This document shows, piece by piece, positions 6,186-13,268 of a stretch of DNA of 17,254 nt. The stretch is from Kiloniellaceae bacterium (GTDB taxonomy: Bacteria; Pseudomonadota; Alphaproteobacteria; Kiloniellales; Kiloniellaceae). The notes under the pieces were generated by a model. It saw only the letters and a program-made list of their open reading frames with translations, was not told the DNA's origin and did no database searches. The stretch spans positions 1 to 17,254 of the forward strand of contig JANQKX010000474.1 in assembly GCA_028280915.1 (NCBI GenBank), written 5' to 3'. Every line of letters starts with the position of its first letter. Within the stretch, counting starts at the first letter, position 1. The position numbers were made by a program, and so were the translations under genes.

Positions 6186-7898
6186 ATGATGAGACCTCTC
6201 GTTGCCTTGGCGGCCTGTGCCATCGCCAGCGCCGCCGCGGCCCAGGAAGACCCCATCATCCATGATGCGGAGTTTTATGTTTTGAAGGCCCAGAACGGGG
6301 AAAGATGGGCCAGCGAGGACGGGGCGCTGGATACGCGCTTGGCCGAGCTTAGGGAAAAACACGGCCGGCCGCCGAACATCGTCTACATTTTGTGGGACGA
6401 TCAGCCCTTCGGCATCGTCGGCTTCCCCGGCATTCAGAAGAACCTGGGCTTTACCACGCCCAACCTCAACCAGATGGCCCGGGAGGGCATCAATTTCACC
6501 CGCATGTATACCGAGCCGTCCTGCACCCCGACCCGGGCGGCGTTTTTGACCGGTCGCACGCCGGTGCGCCACGGCATGGGCCTGGTGGGCATGCCCCATG
6601 AATTCGCCGGCATGCGCGGCGACGAGGTGACCATCGCCGAGGTGCTGTCGGAGGCCGGCTACGCCACGGCCCACTACGGCAAGGGTCACCTGGGCGACGT
6701 GGAGGAGAGCTATCTGCACAACCAGGGCTTCGACGAGGCCCTGTTCACGCCCATGAACCAGATCACCTCCCTCTATGACGTCATGGGCTCGGCGGCCAAC
6801 GCGGTGCTGGGCTTCAGCCCGGAAATCCAGCCCGAGGACCCCTATCAGCTGGACGACCCGGGCCTGCTGCCCAGCGGCTGGGTGCAGACCATCGAGGGCA
6901 AAAAAGGCGAGTTGGGCAAGGAATGGGGCCTGCCCACCAACGAGTGGTACGACAAGGTGGACCCGGAAAGCCAAAAGCGCATGATGGATTTCATGCGCCG
7001 GAATGCCGAAGCGGGCCAGCCGTTTTACGTGCAGTACTGGCCCAACTGGCTGAACTTCCTGAAGCCCGACATGAAAAAAACTACTCTGAATGGGGGCAAG
7101 GTCGCCGAGGCCTATCAAAGGCTGGACGCCTTCGTCGGCGAGGTGACGGCGGAGCTGGAGACCCTGGGCATCGCGGACAATACGATCTTTGTCGCCATGG
7201 CCGACAACGGCCCCATGGTGCACAACCCGCCGCCGGGCTGGGGCATGACCCAGATCATGTTCCGGGGCGGCAAGGGCGACTTCACCGAAGGGGGCGTGCG
7301 GGTGCCCGCCTTTGCCGTGTGGCCCGGTATCATCGAAGGGGAGCAGCAGGTGGGCGACATCATCCATGTCACCGACCTCTTCACCACCTTCGCCCGCATC
7401 GCCGGGGCCACGGACTTCATTCCCCGAGACCGGGTGATTGACGGGATCGATCAAGTTTCCCTTTTGCTCAACGGGGATGGCTTCTCGCGCCGGGATTACG
7501 TGCACATCTACCAGGGGCATACCCTGGCGGCGACGGTCAAGGGCCGCTACAAGCAGCACTGGATCTCCAACGATCCGGGCGCCAAGTCGGGCATCGGCGC
7601 CTCGTTCTATGACCTCTATCAGGACCCCCGGGAGGAGAGCCCCCATTTGGTGCCGCTCATCCATACATTGGGGCAATTCAAGTTGATGCGGATCCGCCAC
7701 GAACTCTTGAAAGAGAAGTTCCCGGATAAGCCCAATGCCAGGGGCATTCCCCTGACCGGCTTGTCAAACGCCCGGCCGGAAACCCTGGCCATCGAGGAAC
7801 GGCTGAAACGCAATCTTGAGGGCCTGCCCGTTTCGGTTCAGGACTTCATCCAGCACCAGCCCCAGTTCGAGGTGCTCGACTTCGATTGGGGTAACTAA
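6186..7898 (+). CDS. Secreted sulfatase (arylsulfatase family)
   Basis: Sulfatases hydrolyse sulfate esters with a formylglycine made from a Cys or Ser in the signature C-x-P-x-R. Here CTPTR followed by AAFLTGR is present, with Cys113 as the residue to be oxidised. Metal-site candidates are Asp71-Asp72 in ILWDDQPFG and Asp340-Asn341 in ADNGP; HYGKGHLGD also matches the family. ATG 6186 is preferred to ATG 6165 because AAAGGA (6170-6175) is well spaced for it and the product then begins with a clean signal peptide (MMRPLVALAACAIASAAAA, likely cut before QEDP). Length is 570 residues, normal for the family. The protein is probably periplasmic. It is divergent from an AraC regulator. The formylglycine-generating enzyme it needs is not encoded in this window. 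The sulfated substrate is unknown. Confidence 0.93.
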   Translation: MMRPLVALAACAIASAAAAQEDPIIHDAEFYVLKAQNGERWASEDGALDTRLAELREKHGRPPNIVYILWDDQPFGIVGFPGIQKNLGFTTPNLNQMAREGINFTRMYTEPSCTPTRAAFLTGRTPVRHGMGLVGMPHEFAGMRGDEVTIAEVLSEAGYATAHYGKGHLGDVEESYLHNQGFDEALFTPMNQITSLYDVMGSAANAVLGFSPEIQPEDPYQLDDPGLLPSGWVQTIEGKKGELGKEWGLPTNEWYDKVDPESQKRMMDFMRRNAEAGQPFYVQYWPNWLNFLKPDMKKTTLNGGKVAEAYQRLDAFVGEVTAELETLGIADNTIFVAMADNGPMVHNPPPGWGMTQIMFRGGKGDFTEGGVRVPAFAVWPGIIEGEQQVGDIIHVTDLFTTFARIAGATDFIPRDRVIDGIDQVSLLLNGDGFSRRDYVHIYQGHTLAATVKGRYKQHWISNDPGAKSGIGASFYDLYQDPREESPHLVPLIHTLGQFKLMRIRHELLKEKFPDKPNARGIPLTGLSNARPETLAIEERLKRNLEGLPVSVQDFIQHQPQFEVLDFDWGN

Positions 7899-7906
7899 GG
7901 CGCGAT

Positions 7907-7942
7907 GGCGGGGGCCTTGGCCACGATCCCGAGGCCCCCGCC
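7907..7942 (+). terminator. GC-rich hairpin after the sulfatase
   Basis: GGCGGGGGCCT (7907-7917) pairs perfectly with AGGCCCCCGCC (7932-7942) around a 14-nt loop, starting nine bases after the sulfatase stop. No U-run follows, so it may be a transcript-end stabiliser or a factor-assisted terminator rather than a classical intrinsic one. Confidence 0.45.
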
Positions 7943-8037
7943 GCCTATGTGCCTGACACCGGGTCCCTCGACCCCGCCCGCGCCATCGGCTATCCTGTCT
8001 GGCAAAAAATGAGAACGGGCAGGGTGGGTTTCCGAGA

Positions 8038-8285
8038 ATGTCAATGCTGTGGCGCAACTGGCTGGCCTTCGTGGCGGTTTTGGCGACGGTGCTGGGCATC
8101 CTGGGGCTTTTGTCGGCCTACAATATGATTCCATTCTGACCCGCCTGATCCAGGAGCGCCTGGCGGTCATCGCCGAGACCACGGCGTCGTCCTTCCGCAC
8201 CGTGATCGGCCTGGGCCTGTCCGTCGCAGCGGTGCGCAATGCCAGCGACGTCTTGGCGGCGGCCCGACCGGCCAGGACAAGTTAA
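8038..8285 (+). pseudogene. Relic of a membrane sensor protein: N-terminal part only, frameshifted
   Basis: ATG 8038 opens MSMLWRNWLAFVAVLATVLG, a typical first membrane helix, but this frame stops at 8137-8139. The other frame continues sensibly from about 8118 as LQYDSILTRLIQERLAVIAE, then TTASSFRTVIGLGLSVAAV and RNASDVLAAAR, before a stop at 8283-8285. The two parts read as one protein if a single base is restored near 8116-8119. The product resembles the membrane helix and start of the periplasmic sensor domain of signalling proteins; no HAMP, kinase or cyclase domain follows, so the rest is deleted. It ends 75 bp before the MFS gene. The sensor family is my inference from pattern; the frame change is seen directly. 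Confidence 0.6.
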
Positions 8286-8359
8286 GTTTTACCGGACGAT
8301 CGGGCTGGGTTATGTTCCGGTCGGTTGTATGCGCTGGGCCATTGCAATGGGGGGAAGAC

Positions 8360-9676
8360 ATGGCGAAACCAAAGGCGTCGCCGATGGGGGCATCCGACGG
8401 GCCCGTCGATCCGGCCATGTTGCGCAAGGTGCGCAAAAACGCCTTTGCCGGGGCGATCGGCAACGTGATGGAATGGTACGACTTCGCCGCCTACGCCTAT
8501 ATGGCGCCCATCATGAGCAGCGTGTTTTTCCCCAGCTCCGATCCCTTCGCCTCGCTGCTCGCCACCTATGGCGCTTTTGCCGCCGGATACATGGCCCGCC
8601 CCTTGGGCGCGCTGGCCTTCGGCCACATCGGCGACAAATTCGGCCGCAAACGCTTGCTGGTCCTCTCGGTCTGGCTGATGGGCGCGGCCACCGTCTCCAT
8701 CGGCCTGCTGCCCACCCATGACCAGGTGGGGCCGTTGGCGGCCGTGCTCCTGGTTTTGCTGCGCATTCTGCAGGGCTGTTCCGTGGGCGGGGAGTTCACC
8801 GGCTCCTCCACCTTCGTGGTGGAACACGCGCCGTCCTCCCGGCGCGGCTTTTTCGCGTCGTGGATCGTGGTGGGCTGTACGGCGGGATTCCTGGCCGGCT
8901 CGGGGGTGGCCACCCTGCTGAGCAACGTGCTGGGGCAGGAGGTGCTTGAGGATTGGGCTTGGCGGCTGCCGTTCCTCTCCGGCGGTCTGATCGCCGTGGG
9001 GGCCTTGCTGCTGCGCCGCCATATCGAGGAGCCGCCGGCCCCGACCTATGACGAGGAGTGGGAGCGCTCGCCCGTGGTCACCGCCTTCGTGGATCATTGG
9101 CGCGGCATGCTGCGGGTCGTGGGCCTGGCCTTGGCGGTCAACGTGGGCTTTTACATGATGTTCGTCTATGCGGTGAGCTATTTGACCGAGCGCATGCATG
9201 TTTCCACCGCCAAGGCCATGGACATCAATACCCTTTGCATGGTGGTGCTGACCTTCCTGCCGCTGGTCTTTTCCCGGGTTTCGGACCGCCTGGGCCGCAA
9301 GCCCCTCTTGCTGGCCGGTAACCTGGGGATCATGCTGCTGGCCTGGCCCCTGTTCTGGTTCATGCACCATCAGGACGGCTTCTTGATCCTGATCGGGCAG
9401 TTGGGTTTCGCGGTGCTGTTTGCTTGTGTTTTTTCGATCAATCCCGCGACACAGGCCGAGATCCTGCCCCGGCGGGTGCGGGTCAGCGCGCTTTCCGTGA
9501 GCTATAGCCTGTGCTTGTCCGTTTTCGGCGGGACCACGCCCTTGGTGGCCGCTTATCTGGTTCAGCGGACGGGGGATGATTTCGCGCCGGTTTATTATCT
9601 GATCGCCCTGGCGGCCGTTTCCTTCGTCACGGTTCTGACCATCCCCGAGACCAGCGGCAAGGCCCTCAGGGAGTAG
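8360..9676 (+). CDS. MFS transporter, metabolite:H+ symporter (MHS) family
   Basis: This 438-residue inner-membrane protein has about 12 hydrophobic segments and the MHS subfamily marks: GNVMEWYDFAAYAY near residues 34-47, the MFS loop signature GHIGDKFGRKR at 88-98, and its second-half counterpart SRVSDRLGRKP. RILQGCSVGGEFTGSSTF also matches the ProP/KgtP/ShiA group, which imports osmolytes, dicarboxylates or aromatic acids with protons. ATG 8360 is chosen for the GGGGGGAAG Shine-Dalgarno just upstream; ATG 8312 would add 16 residues overlapping sequence without coding character. The gene stands alone between a sensor relic and convergent small genes, so context does not indicate the substrate. 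Confidence 0.92.
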   Translation: MAKPKASPMGASDGPVDPAMLRKVRKNAFAGAIGNVMEWYDFAAYAYMAPIMSSVFFPSSDPFASLLATYGAFAAGYMARPLGALAFGHIGDKFGRKRLLVLSVWLMGAATVSIGLLPTHDQVGPLAAVLLVLLRILQGCSVGGEFTGSSTFVVEHAPSSRRGFFASWIVVGCTAGFLAGSGVATLLSNVLGQEVLEDWAWRLPFLSGGLIAVGALLLRRHIEEPPAPTYDEEWERSPVVTAFVDHWRGMLRVVGLALAVNVGFYMMFVYAVSYLTERMHVSTAKAMDINTLCMVVLTFLPLVFSRVSDRLGRKPLLLAGNLGIMLLAWPLFWFMHHQDGFLILIGQLGFAVLFACVFSINPATQAEILPRRVRVSALSVSYSLCLSVFGGTTPLVAAYLVQRTGDDFAPVYYLIALAAVSFVTVLTIPETSGKALRE

Positions 9677-9688
9677 TCTCCCCGAGGG
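9663..9688 (+). terminator. Hairpin overlapping the MFS stop codon
   Basis: 9663-9672 and 9679-9688 form a ten-position stem with one mismatch and a six-base loop covering the TAG stop. It lies between convergent genes and lacks a U-run, so the terminator role is tentative. Confidence 0.35.
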
Positions 9689-9700
9689 CGCGCTGCGCTC

Positions 9701-10051
9701 TTAGCGGGCGGTTGCTGCTTTGTGCCCAAGCTCTTCGGCCAAACCTGATTTGGCGTCATAGCCTTGGGCCAGAAGCTCCTTGGCCGCCGCGCGCAGCTTG
9801 GGTTTCTTGCGCAGGATCTTTTCAAAGCGTGATTCCGGGTAGACGACGCCAGCCGGTGCGGATTCGCCCGCCATCCCAGCGCGGCGGCGCTGCCGCCGTT
9901 CGTCATTGCGTTGGCGGATCTCCTGGCGCTGGGCCAGACGCTTGCGTTCCTGCGCCATGTCCCGCTCGCGCCAGCGGGCCAGCTCTTCGGCCGCCTCCGC
10001 AGTGTGAGGAATGTCGCCATAGGCGTCAAATAGGGTCCACCTGTCCAACAT
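9701..10051 (-). CDS. Small charged hypothetical protein (116 aa) with W-T-x-F-x-A-Y-G N-terminus
   Basis: I do not recognise this protein. ATG 10051 follows AAGGAG at ideal spacing, so translation is likely. Residues 1-15 (MLDRWTLFDAYGDIP) closely parallel the start of the 80-aa product at 10389 (MMEVWSYYYAYGGDP) and more loosely that at 10877. The middle is a highly charged, Arg/Glu/Gln-rich segment, probably one helix or coiled coil (about residues 18-60). The C-terminal part is Lys-rich (FEKILRKKPKLRAAAKELL). No signal peptide or membrane segment is visible. The gene is convergent with the MFS gene. A hairpin (10107-10125) lies in its leader. Nucleic-acid or protein binding would fit the composition, but no function can be assigned. 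Confidence 0.7.
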   Translation of the reverse strand: MLDRWTLFDAYGDIPHTAEAAEELARWRERDMAQERKRLAQRQEIRQRNDERRQRRRAGMAGESAPAGVVYPESRFEKILRKKPKLRAAAKELLAQGYDAKSGLAEELGHKAATAR

Positions 10052-10388
10052 TATTCTTCTCCTTGGTCGTGGTCCCGGGTTTTTCCAACCCTCGGAGCCG
10101 GTCCTTGGCGGCTCAAATCGCCGCCTTGAAATTGATATAGGTTTGGGAAATGGCTTTGCCCTGACCTGGTGATGAACTGCCCGTAACTTCCGTCCGAAAA
10201 GTGTCTGAAAGGGGTGAGCTCAGTAGGTGTCCCGTAAAAGAAAAAGGAGAGGGAAGGGGCCGGGAAAACAGCCCGGCCCCTTTTTGCCACTTGAAGAGTT
10301 GCTACTTGTAGGTTGCTACTTTTAATTTGCTACTGGGAGATATCGCGCATTTACGGGTTTACCGCCGCGCGGTCCTGCCGAACTTGGA
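10052..10388. other. Gene-free stretch between two small genes
   Basis: No supported gene is present. It holds the leader of the 9701-10051 gene, with hairpin GGCGGC/GCCGCC (10107-10112 with 10120-10125) and a TATAT-containing stretch near 10133-10141, and a strong hairpin with a T-run (10256-10285). A 79-codon minus-strand ORF at 10051-10290 runs through these structures and is not considered real. Confidence 0.6.
10256..10285. terminator. Strong intrinsic terminator, possibly bidirectional
   Basis: GGGGCCGGG (10256-10264) pairs with CCCGGCCCC (10272-10280) around a seven-base loop, followed by TTTTT (10281-10285). The T-run makes it a classic terminator for plus-strand transcripts. On the minus strand the hairpin is followed by a mixed C/T-rich tract, so it may also end the 10389-10631 transcript. 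No plus-strand gene runs toward it. Confidence 0.75.
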
Positions 10389-10631
10389 TCAAAGGCCCGG
10401 CAGGCTGAATTGGGGACGGTCGCAGCCACGCGGCTGGTTGTGCAGGGTCCAAAAGCGTTTGGCGGGCTCTTGGCGTTGACTGGTGTAACGCGAGGGGCCC
10501 TTGACGGCAGCTTCCGCCGGTGCCGTGTCGTTGGACGCCTTGGCGTCGGCGTGGCGCTTGGGCTGGTCGACGAGCCCGGCTGCGATCGGATCCCCACCAT
10601 ATGCGTAGTAGTAGGACCATACTTCCATCAT
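10389..10631 (-). CDS. Small hypothetical protein (80 aa), paralogue of its neighbours
   Basis: ATG 10631 is preceded by AAGGAGGT, a near-perfect Shine-Dalgarno, which strongly supports translation. The product begins MMEVWSYYYAYGGDPIAAG, has a polar, Ala/Lys-rich centre, and ends AKRFWTLHNQPRGCDRPQF followed by SLPGL. The last 23 residues match the end of the 71-aa protein at 10877 at 11 positions (KRF, then N, P, G, D, P and the final PGL at the same spacing), and its N-terminus matches the 116-aa protein at 9701. There is no signal peptide or membrane helix. The leader contains a hairpin (10654-10669). The protein family is not known to me. Confidence 0.7.
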   Translation of the reverse strand: MMEVWSYYYAYGGDPIAAGLVDQPKRHADAKASNDTAPAEAAVKGPSRYTSQRQEPAKRFWTLHNQPRGCDRPQFSLPGL

Positions 10632-10653
10632 GACAGACCTCCTTTGAAGCTGC

Positions 10654-10669
10654 GGAGCCTGTCGGCTCC
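10654..10669 (-). promoter_or_regulatory. Leader hairpin before the 80-aa gene
   Basis: GGAGCC (10654-10659) and GGCTCC (10664-10669) form a six-base-pair stem with a four-base loop 22 nt upstream of ATG 10631. A second small stem GGGCC/GGCCC lies at 10679-10692. Comparable hairpins precede both sister genes. Confidence 0.4.
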
Positions 10670-10802
10670 CGGTTAGAGGGGCCTTGCGGCCCTTGTTGAG
10701 TCACAGGTGGGGATGGCAGGTGACGCTTAACTGGATAGGGGGTTAATTCCCGGTCATCTTTGGCATTGGCCTGAGAGTCAGATTAAGGGGGACGACAAAG
10801 AA

Positions 10803-10833
10803 AAGAGGGTCAAGCGCGTTGCGTGACCCTCTT
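10803..10833 (-). terminator. Intrinsic terminator of the 71-aa gene
   Basis: 10803-10812 pairs perfectly with 10824-10833 (ten base pairs), with a further three-pair inner stem. On the minus strand the stem ends in CCCTCTTTTCTTTG, a U-rich tail. It lies about 45 bp beyond the stop of the gene at 10877. Confidence 0.8.
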
Positions 10834-10876
10834 CGGTGCCCTTAGCTTCCAGGCTCTTGGCGCGTTGGCGTGGCTT

Positions 10877-11092
10877 TTAGAGTCCGGGCGGCAGACGCAG
10901 GGGCTGATCTTCTCCCATGGGCAGGTTGCACCGCACCAGGAAGCGCTTGTCGCTGCCCTGGCTGCGCTTTCGAGCAGGGGCGGGCGCCAGGGAAAACGCG
11001 ATTCTGTTGTCGATTTTCCCGCGCAGTTCCACCCGATCGATCGCCATGGCGGCGCCATAAGGGGCGAGGTAGCCGGTCAGCACGTAGGTCAT
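10877..11092 (-). CDS. Small hypothetical protein (71 aa), paralogue of the 80-aa neighbour
   Basis: ATG 11092 follows AGGAGA at good spacing, and an intrinsic terminator ends the transcript, so this is a plausible single-gene unit. The product starts MTYVLTGYLAPYGAAMAID, has a basic middle (APARKRSQGSDKRF) and ends LVRCNLPMGEDQPLRLPPGL. The final 23 residues align without gaps with those of the 80-aa product at 10389, and the Y-x-A-(P)-Y-G start recurs in all three small genes here. There is no signal peptide or convincing membrane helix. A leader hairpin (11115-11129) and a TATATAAA box (minus strand of 11161-11168) lie upstream. Function unknown. Confidence 0.68.
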   Translation of the reverse strand: MTYVLTGYLAPYGAAMAIDRVELRGKIDNRIAFSLAPAPARKRSQGSDKRFLVRCNLPMGEDQPLRLPPGL

Positions 11093-11114
11093 GGCTCATC
11101 TCCTATGTCGCTTT

Positions 11115-11129
11115 GGGCCTTGGAGGCCC
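11115..11129 (-). promoter_or_regulatory. Leader hairpin before the 71-aa gene
   Basis: GGGCCT (11115-11120) pairs with AGGCCC (11124-11129) over a three-base loop, 22 nt upstream of ATG 11092. Its spacing to the start codon equals that of the hairpin before the 80-aa gene. Confidence 0.4.
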
Positions 11130-11258
11130 CGGTGGAAGAGCACTCTGGCTCAGTTGGGACTTTATATAGGGATGTGCGGTTAACCGGATCGTGGCTAAAA
11201 GATTAAAAGGGAGTCACGGATTTTGATCGGATGATCCAATTTTCTTAGGCCGATGTTC

Positions 11259-12842
11259 TTAGGCCGTTTCAGGTCCGAGCCGTTCGGCGGCCATGTTTTT
11301 CAAGGTCACCCGGTCCACCTTGCCGGTGGCGTTGAGGGGGATCTCGTCTAGCACCTGGATTTCCTCGGGCGCCTTGTAGCCGATCAGGTTTTTGGAAAAG
11401 GCGATCAGGTCCTGGGCGCCGGGCGGGGTCGCCCCGGCCTTGAAACTCACATAGGCGCGCACGTTTTCACCATGCACCAGGTCGTGCACCCCGACCACGC
11501 CCGCGTTGTCCACGGCCGGATGGGCGAGCAAGGATTCCTCCACTTCCTGCGGGCAGATGTTGGAGCCGTCGTGCACGATGATCTGTTTTTTGCGCCCGCG
11601 GAACCACAGATAGCCGTCGGCGTCGGCGCGCATCACGTCGCCGGAATCCAGCCAGCCGTCGCGCATGACCTCAGTTGTGAGCTGGGGCGCATCCCAATAG
11701 CCGCTCATGACGCTGGGGCCGCGCATCCACAGGCGGCCCTCTTCGCCGGCCGGCAGCTCACAGCCCTCTTCGTCGCGGATGGAGAGGGCAAAACCCGCAT
11801 TGACCGTGCCCACCGAGCCGATCTTTATCGTGCCCGACGGCGGGTTGAGGCAGGAAAGGCCCACCTCGGTCATGCCGTAACCCTCGTCAATGGCGAAACC
11901 GGTCAGGGCCATGAATTCTTTTTCCAATTCCAAAGGCACCTTATCGGCACCGGAGCGGCAGACCCGCAGGCTGGCGAAGTCGCCACCGGTGGCGTGGGAA
12001 TCCCGCACCAGATGCAACAGCGCCGTTGGCAGCATGCACAAAATGGTCGGGCGCTGGGACCGCATCAGAGGCAGCAGTTCCTCGGCGTCATAGCGGCGGG
12101 GGATCACGACCCGCGCGCCCAGGGAGAGCGCCGCCAGGGAAAAATGAAATCCGCCCAGGTGGGACATGGAGGAGCCGGGCATCAGGACGTCGTCGCTGGT
12201 CATCTCGAAGGCCAAGCCGGCGATGGCGAACATGGCGCCCAGGCTGGCCCGGCTGTGGGTCACGCCCTTGGGGCGCCCCGTGCTGCCGGAGGTGAAAAAG
12301 ATCGCCGCCGGCGCCGCGGGCGGCAGATCGGGCAGTGACGCTGTCGGTCTTGACGCGGAGGGATGGATGAGATCGTAAAAATCGAGAGCGCCGCCGGTGG
12401 CGGTCTTGCCGTCGCTCGGGTCGCGGTAGCGGATCACACCCAGGGGCAGGTCGGCGCAGGCACGGCTGGCGGCCAGATCATCGCCGCGCTCCTCGTGGGC
12501 CAGTATGAGGGACGCGCCGCTGATGCCGAGGGCATGGTCCATTTCGGGCACCGCGTAGCGGTAGTTCAAGGGCACGACCACCAGGCCCGCCTTGAAACAG
12601 GCCAAATAGTGCAGCACCAAGGCGGAGCGGTTGGGCATGAGGGAGGCGACCCGGTCCCCCGGTTGCAGGCCCAGGCCCAGCAGGCGCCCGGCCAGCTGTT
12701 CGGCCGTGGTCTCCAGTTCCGCCCAGGTCCAGCGGGTAATGGCCGACACCAGCGCCAGATCCTCGGGGTGGCGCGTCACGCCCGCCTCGAGCAGGCGGGA
12801 CAACTCCACATGGCGGGTCAGCGGCGGTCCGATCAGCGGCAT
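11259..12842 (-). CDS. AMP-forming acyl-CoA synthetase (ANL superfamily)
   Basis: This 527-residue cytoplasmic enzyme should activate a carboxylic acid to its acyl-CoA through an acyl-adenylate. The ANL motifs are complete: phosphate-binding loop TSGSTGRPKGV (residues 184-194), GYGMTEV (321-327), LDSGD (398-402), hinge region GYLWFRGRKKQ (410-420) and catalytic Lys508 in NATGKVDR. ATG 12842 is preferred over ATG 12884 because AAGGA lies at proper spacing and the protein then starts at the family's usual point. Two copies of TTCTTAGGCCG (11242-11252, 11256-11266) flank its stop codon. It stands alone, with no linked dehydrogenase or hydratase, so the acid (fatty, aromatic or other) cannot be named. 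Confidence 0.92.
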   Translation of the reverse strand: MPLIGPPLTRHVELSRLLEAGVTRHPEDLALVSAITRWTWAELETTAEQLAGRLLGLGLQPGDRVASLMPNRSALVLHYLACFKAGLVVVPLNYRYAVPEMDHALGISGASLILAHEERGDDLAASRACADLPLGVIRYRDPSDGKTATGGALDFYDLIHPSASRPTASLPDLPPAAPAAIFFTSGSTGRPKGVTHSRASLGAMFAIAGLAFEMTSDDVLMPGSSMSHLGGFHFSLAALSLGARVVIPRRYDAEELLPLMRSQRPTILCMLPTALLHLVRDSHATGGDFASLRVCRSGADKVPLELEKEFMALTGFAIDEGYGMTEVGLSCLNPPSGTIKIGSVGTVNAGFALSIRDEEGCELPAGEEGRLWMRGPSVMSGYWDAPQLTTEVMRDGWLDSGDVMRADADGYLWFRGRKKQIIVHDGSNICPQEVEESLLAHPAVDNAGVVGVHDLVHGENVRAYVSFKAGATPPGAQDLIAFSKNLIGYKAPEEIQVLDEIPLNATGKVDRVTLKNMAAERLGPETA

Positions 12843-12961
12843 GAAACAGGTCCTTGGTGGCCAGGTGTAAGCAAAGCCTAACAAAGCCGCTGGCGGCAGT
12901 CAGCTTTCATTCCCGATGGGATACCTACATTTGAACAATCAGTTTTGGGGCGGCCCGACAA

Positions 12962-13258
12962 TCATGCGGCATCATCCGACCGGGAAGGAATCTTCGCCAG
13001 CTCCGCGGAAATTTTTTGTTTCGCCAGACGTAGGTCATAGTTGCGCTGCAGGTTCATCCAGAACTCCGGGGTGGTGCCAAGCCACTTGCCCAGGCGCAAG
13101 GCCGTGTCCGGTGTCATGTTCCGTTTGCCTGCCATGAGCTGGGTGAGGCGATTGGTCGGCACCTTTAAGACACGTGCCACGGCGGCGGCGGAAAGATTGT
13201 CCATGGCCTCCAGTTCGTCGCGCAGGATCTCGCCAGGGTGTATGGGCGTGCGGCTCAT
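12962..13258 (-). CDS. higA: HigA-type antitoxin (XRE family helix-turn-helix)
   Basis: This 98-residue protein starts with the family mark PIHPGEILRDEL and has an XRE helix-turn-helix (SAAAVARVLKVPTNRLTQLM), followed by NMTPDTALRLGKWLGTTPEF and WMNLQRNYDL, as in HigA/VapI antitoxins. It should bind and neutralise the HigB toxin encoded just upstream and repress their shared promoter. ATG 13258 is well spaced from GAGG; an earlier ATG at 13276 overlaps the higB stop and would add six residues (MVEDRL). The close arrangement fits translational coupling, and the toxin-first order is typical of higBA. Confidence 0.92.
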   Translation of the reverse strand: MSRTPIHPGEILRDELEAMDNLSAAAVARVLKVPTNRLTQLMAGKRNMTPDTALRLGKWLGTTPEFWMNLQRNYDLRLAKQKISAELAKIPSRSDDAA

Positions 13259-13268
13259 AAGTCGGTCC

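Noticed and set aside
6069..7700. 543-codon minus-strand ORF opposite the sulfatase, and similar long antisense ORFs at 2274-3254, 3728-4540, 8282-9370 and 16267-17229
   Set aside because: They are shadows of GC-rich genes with strong family motifs on the other strand; their translations are low-complexity, rich in His, Gln, Gly and Ala.
10051..10290. 79-codon minus-strand ORF
   Set aside because: It runs through the terminator hairpin and the leader of the 116-aa gene, has no good ribosome binding site and shows no family features.
11242..11266. Direct repeat TTCTTAGGCCG around the stop of the acyl-CoA synthetase
   Set aside because: Two 11-bp copies, 14 bp apart; likely a local slippage duplication with no further sign of function.
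12162..12884. Acyl-CoA synthetase start at ATG 12884
   Set aside because: The first 14 codons lack family similarity, and ATG 12842 has the better-spaced ribosome binding site.
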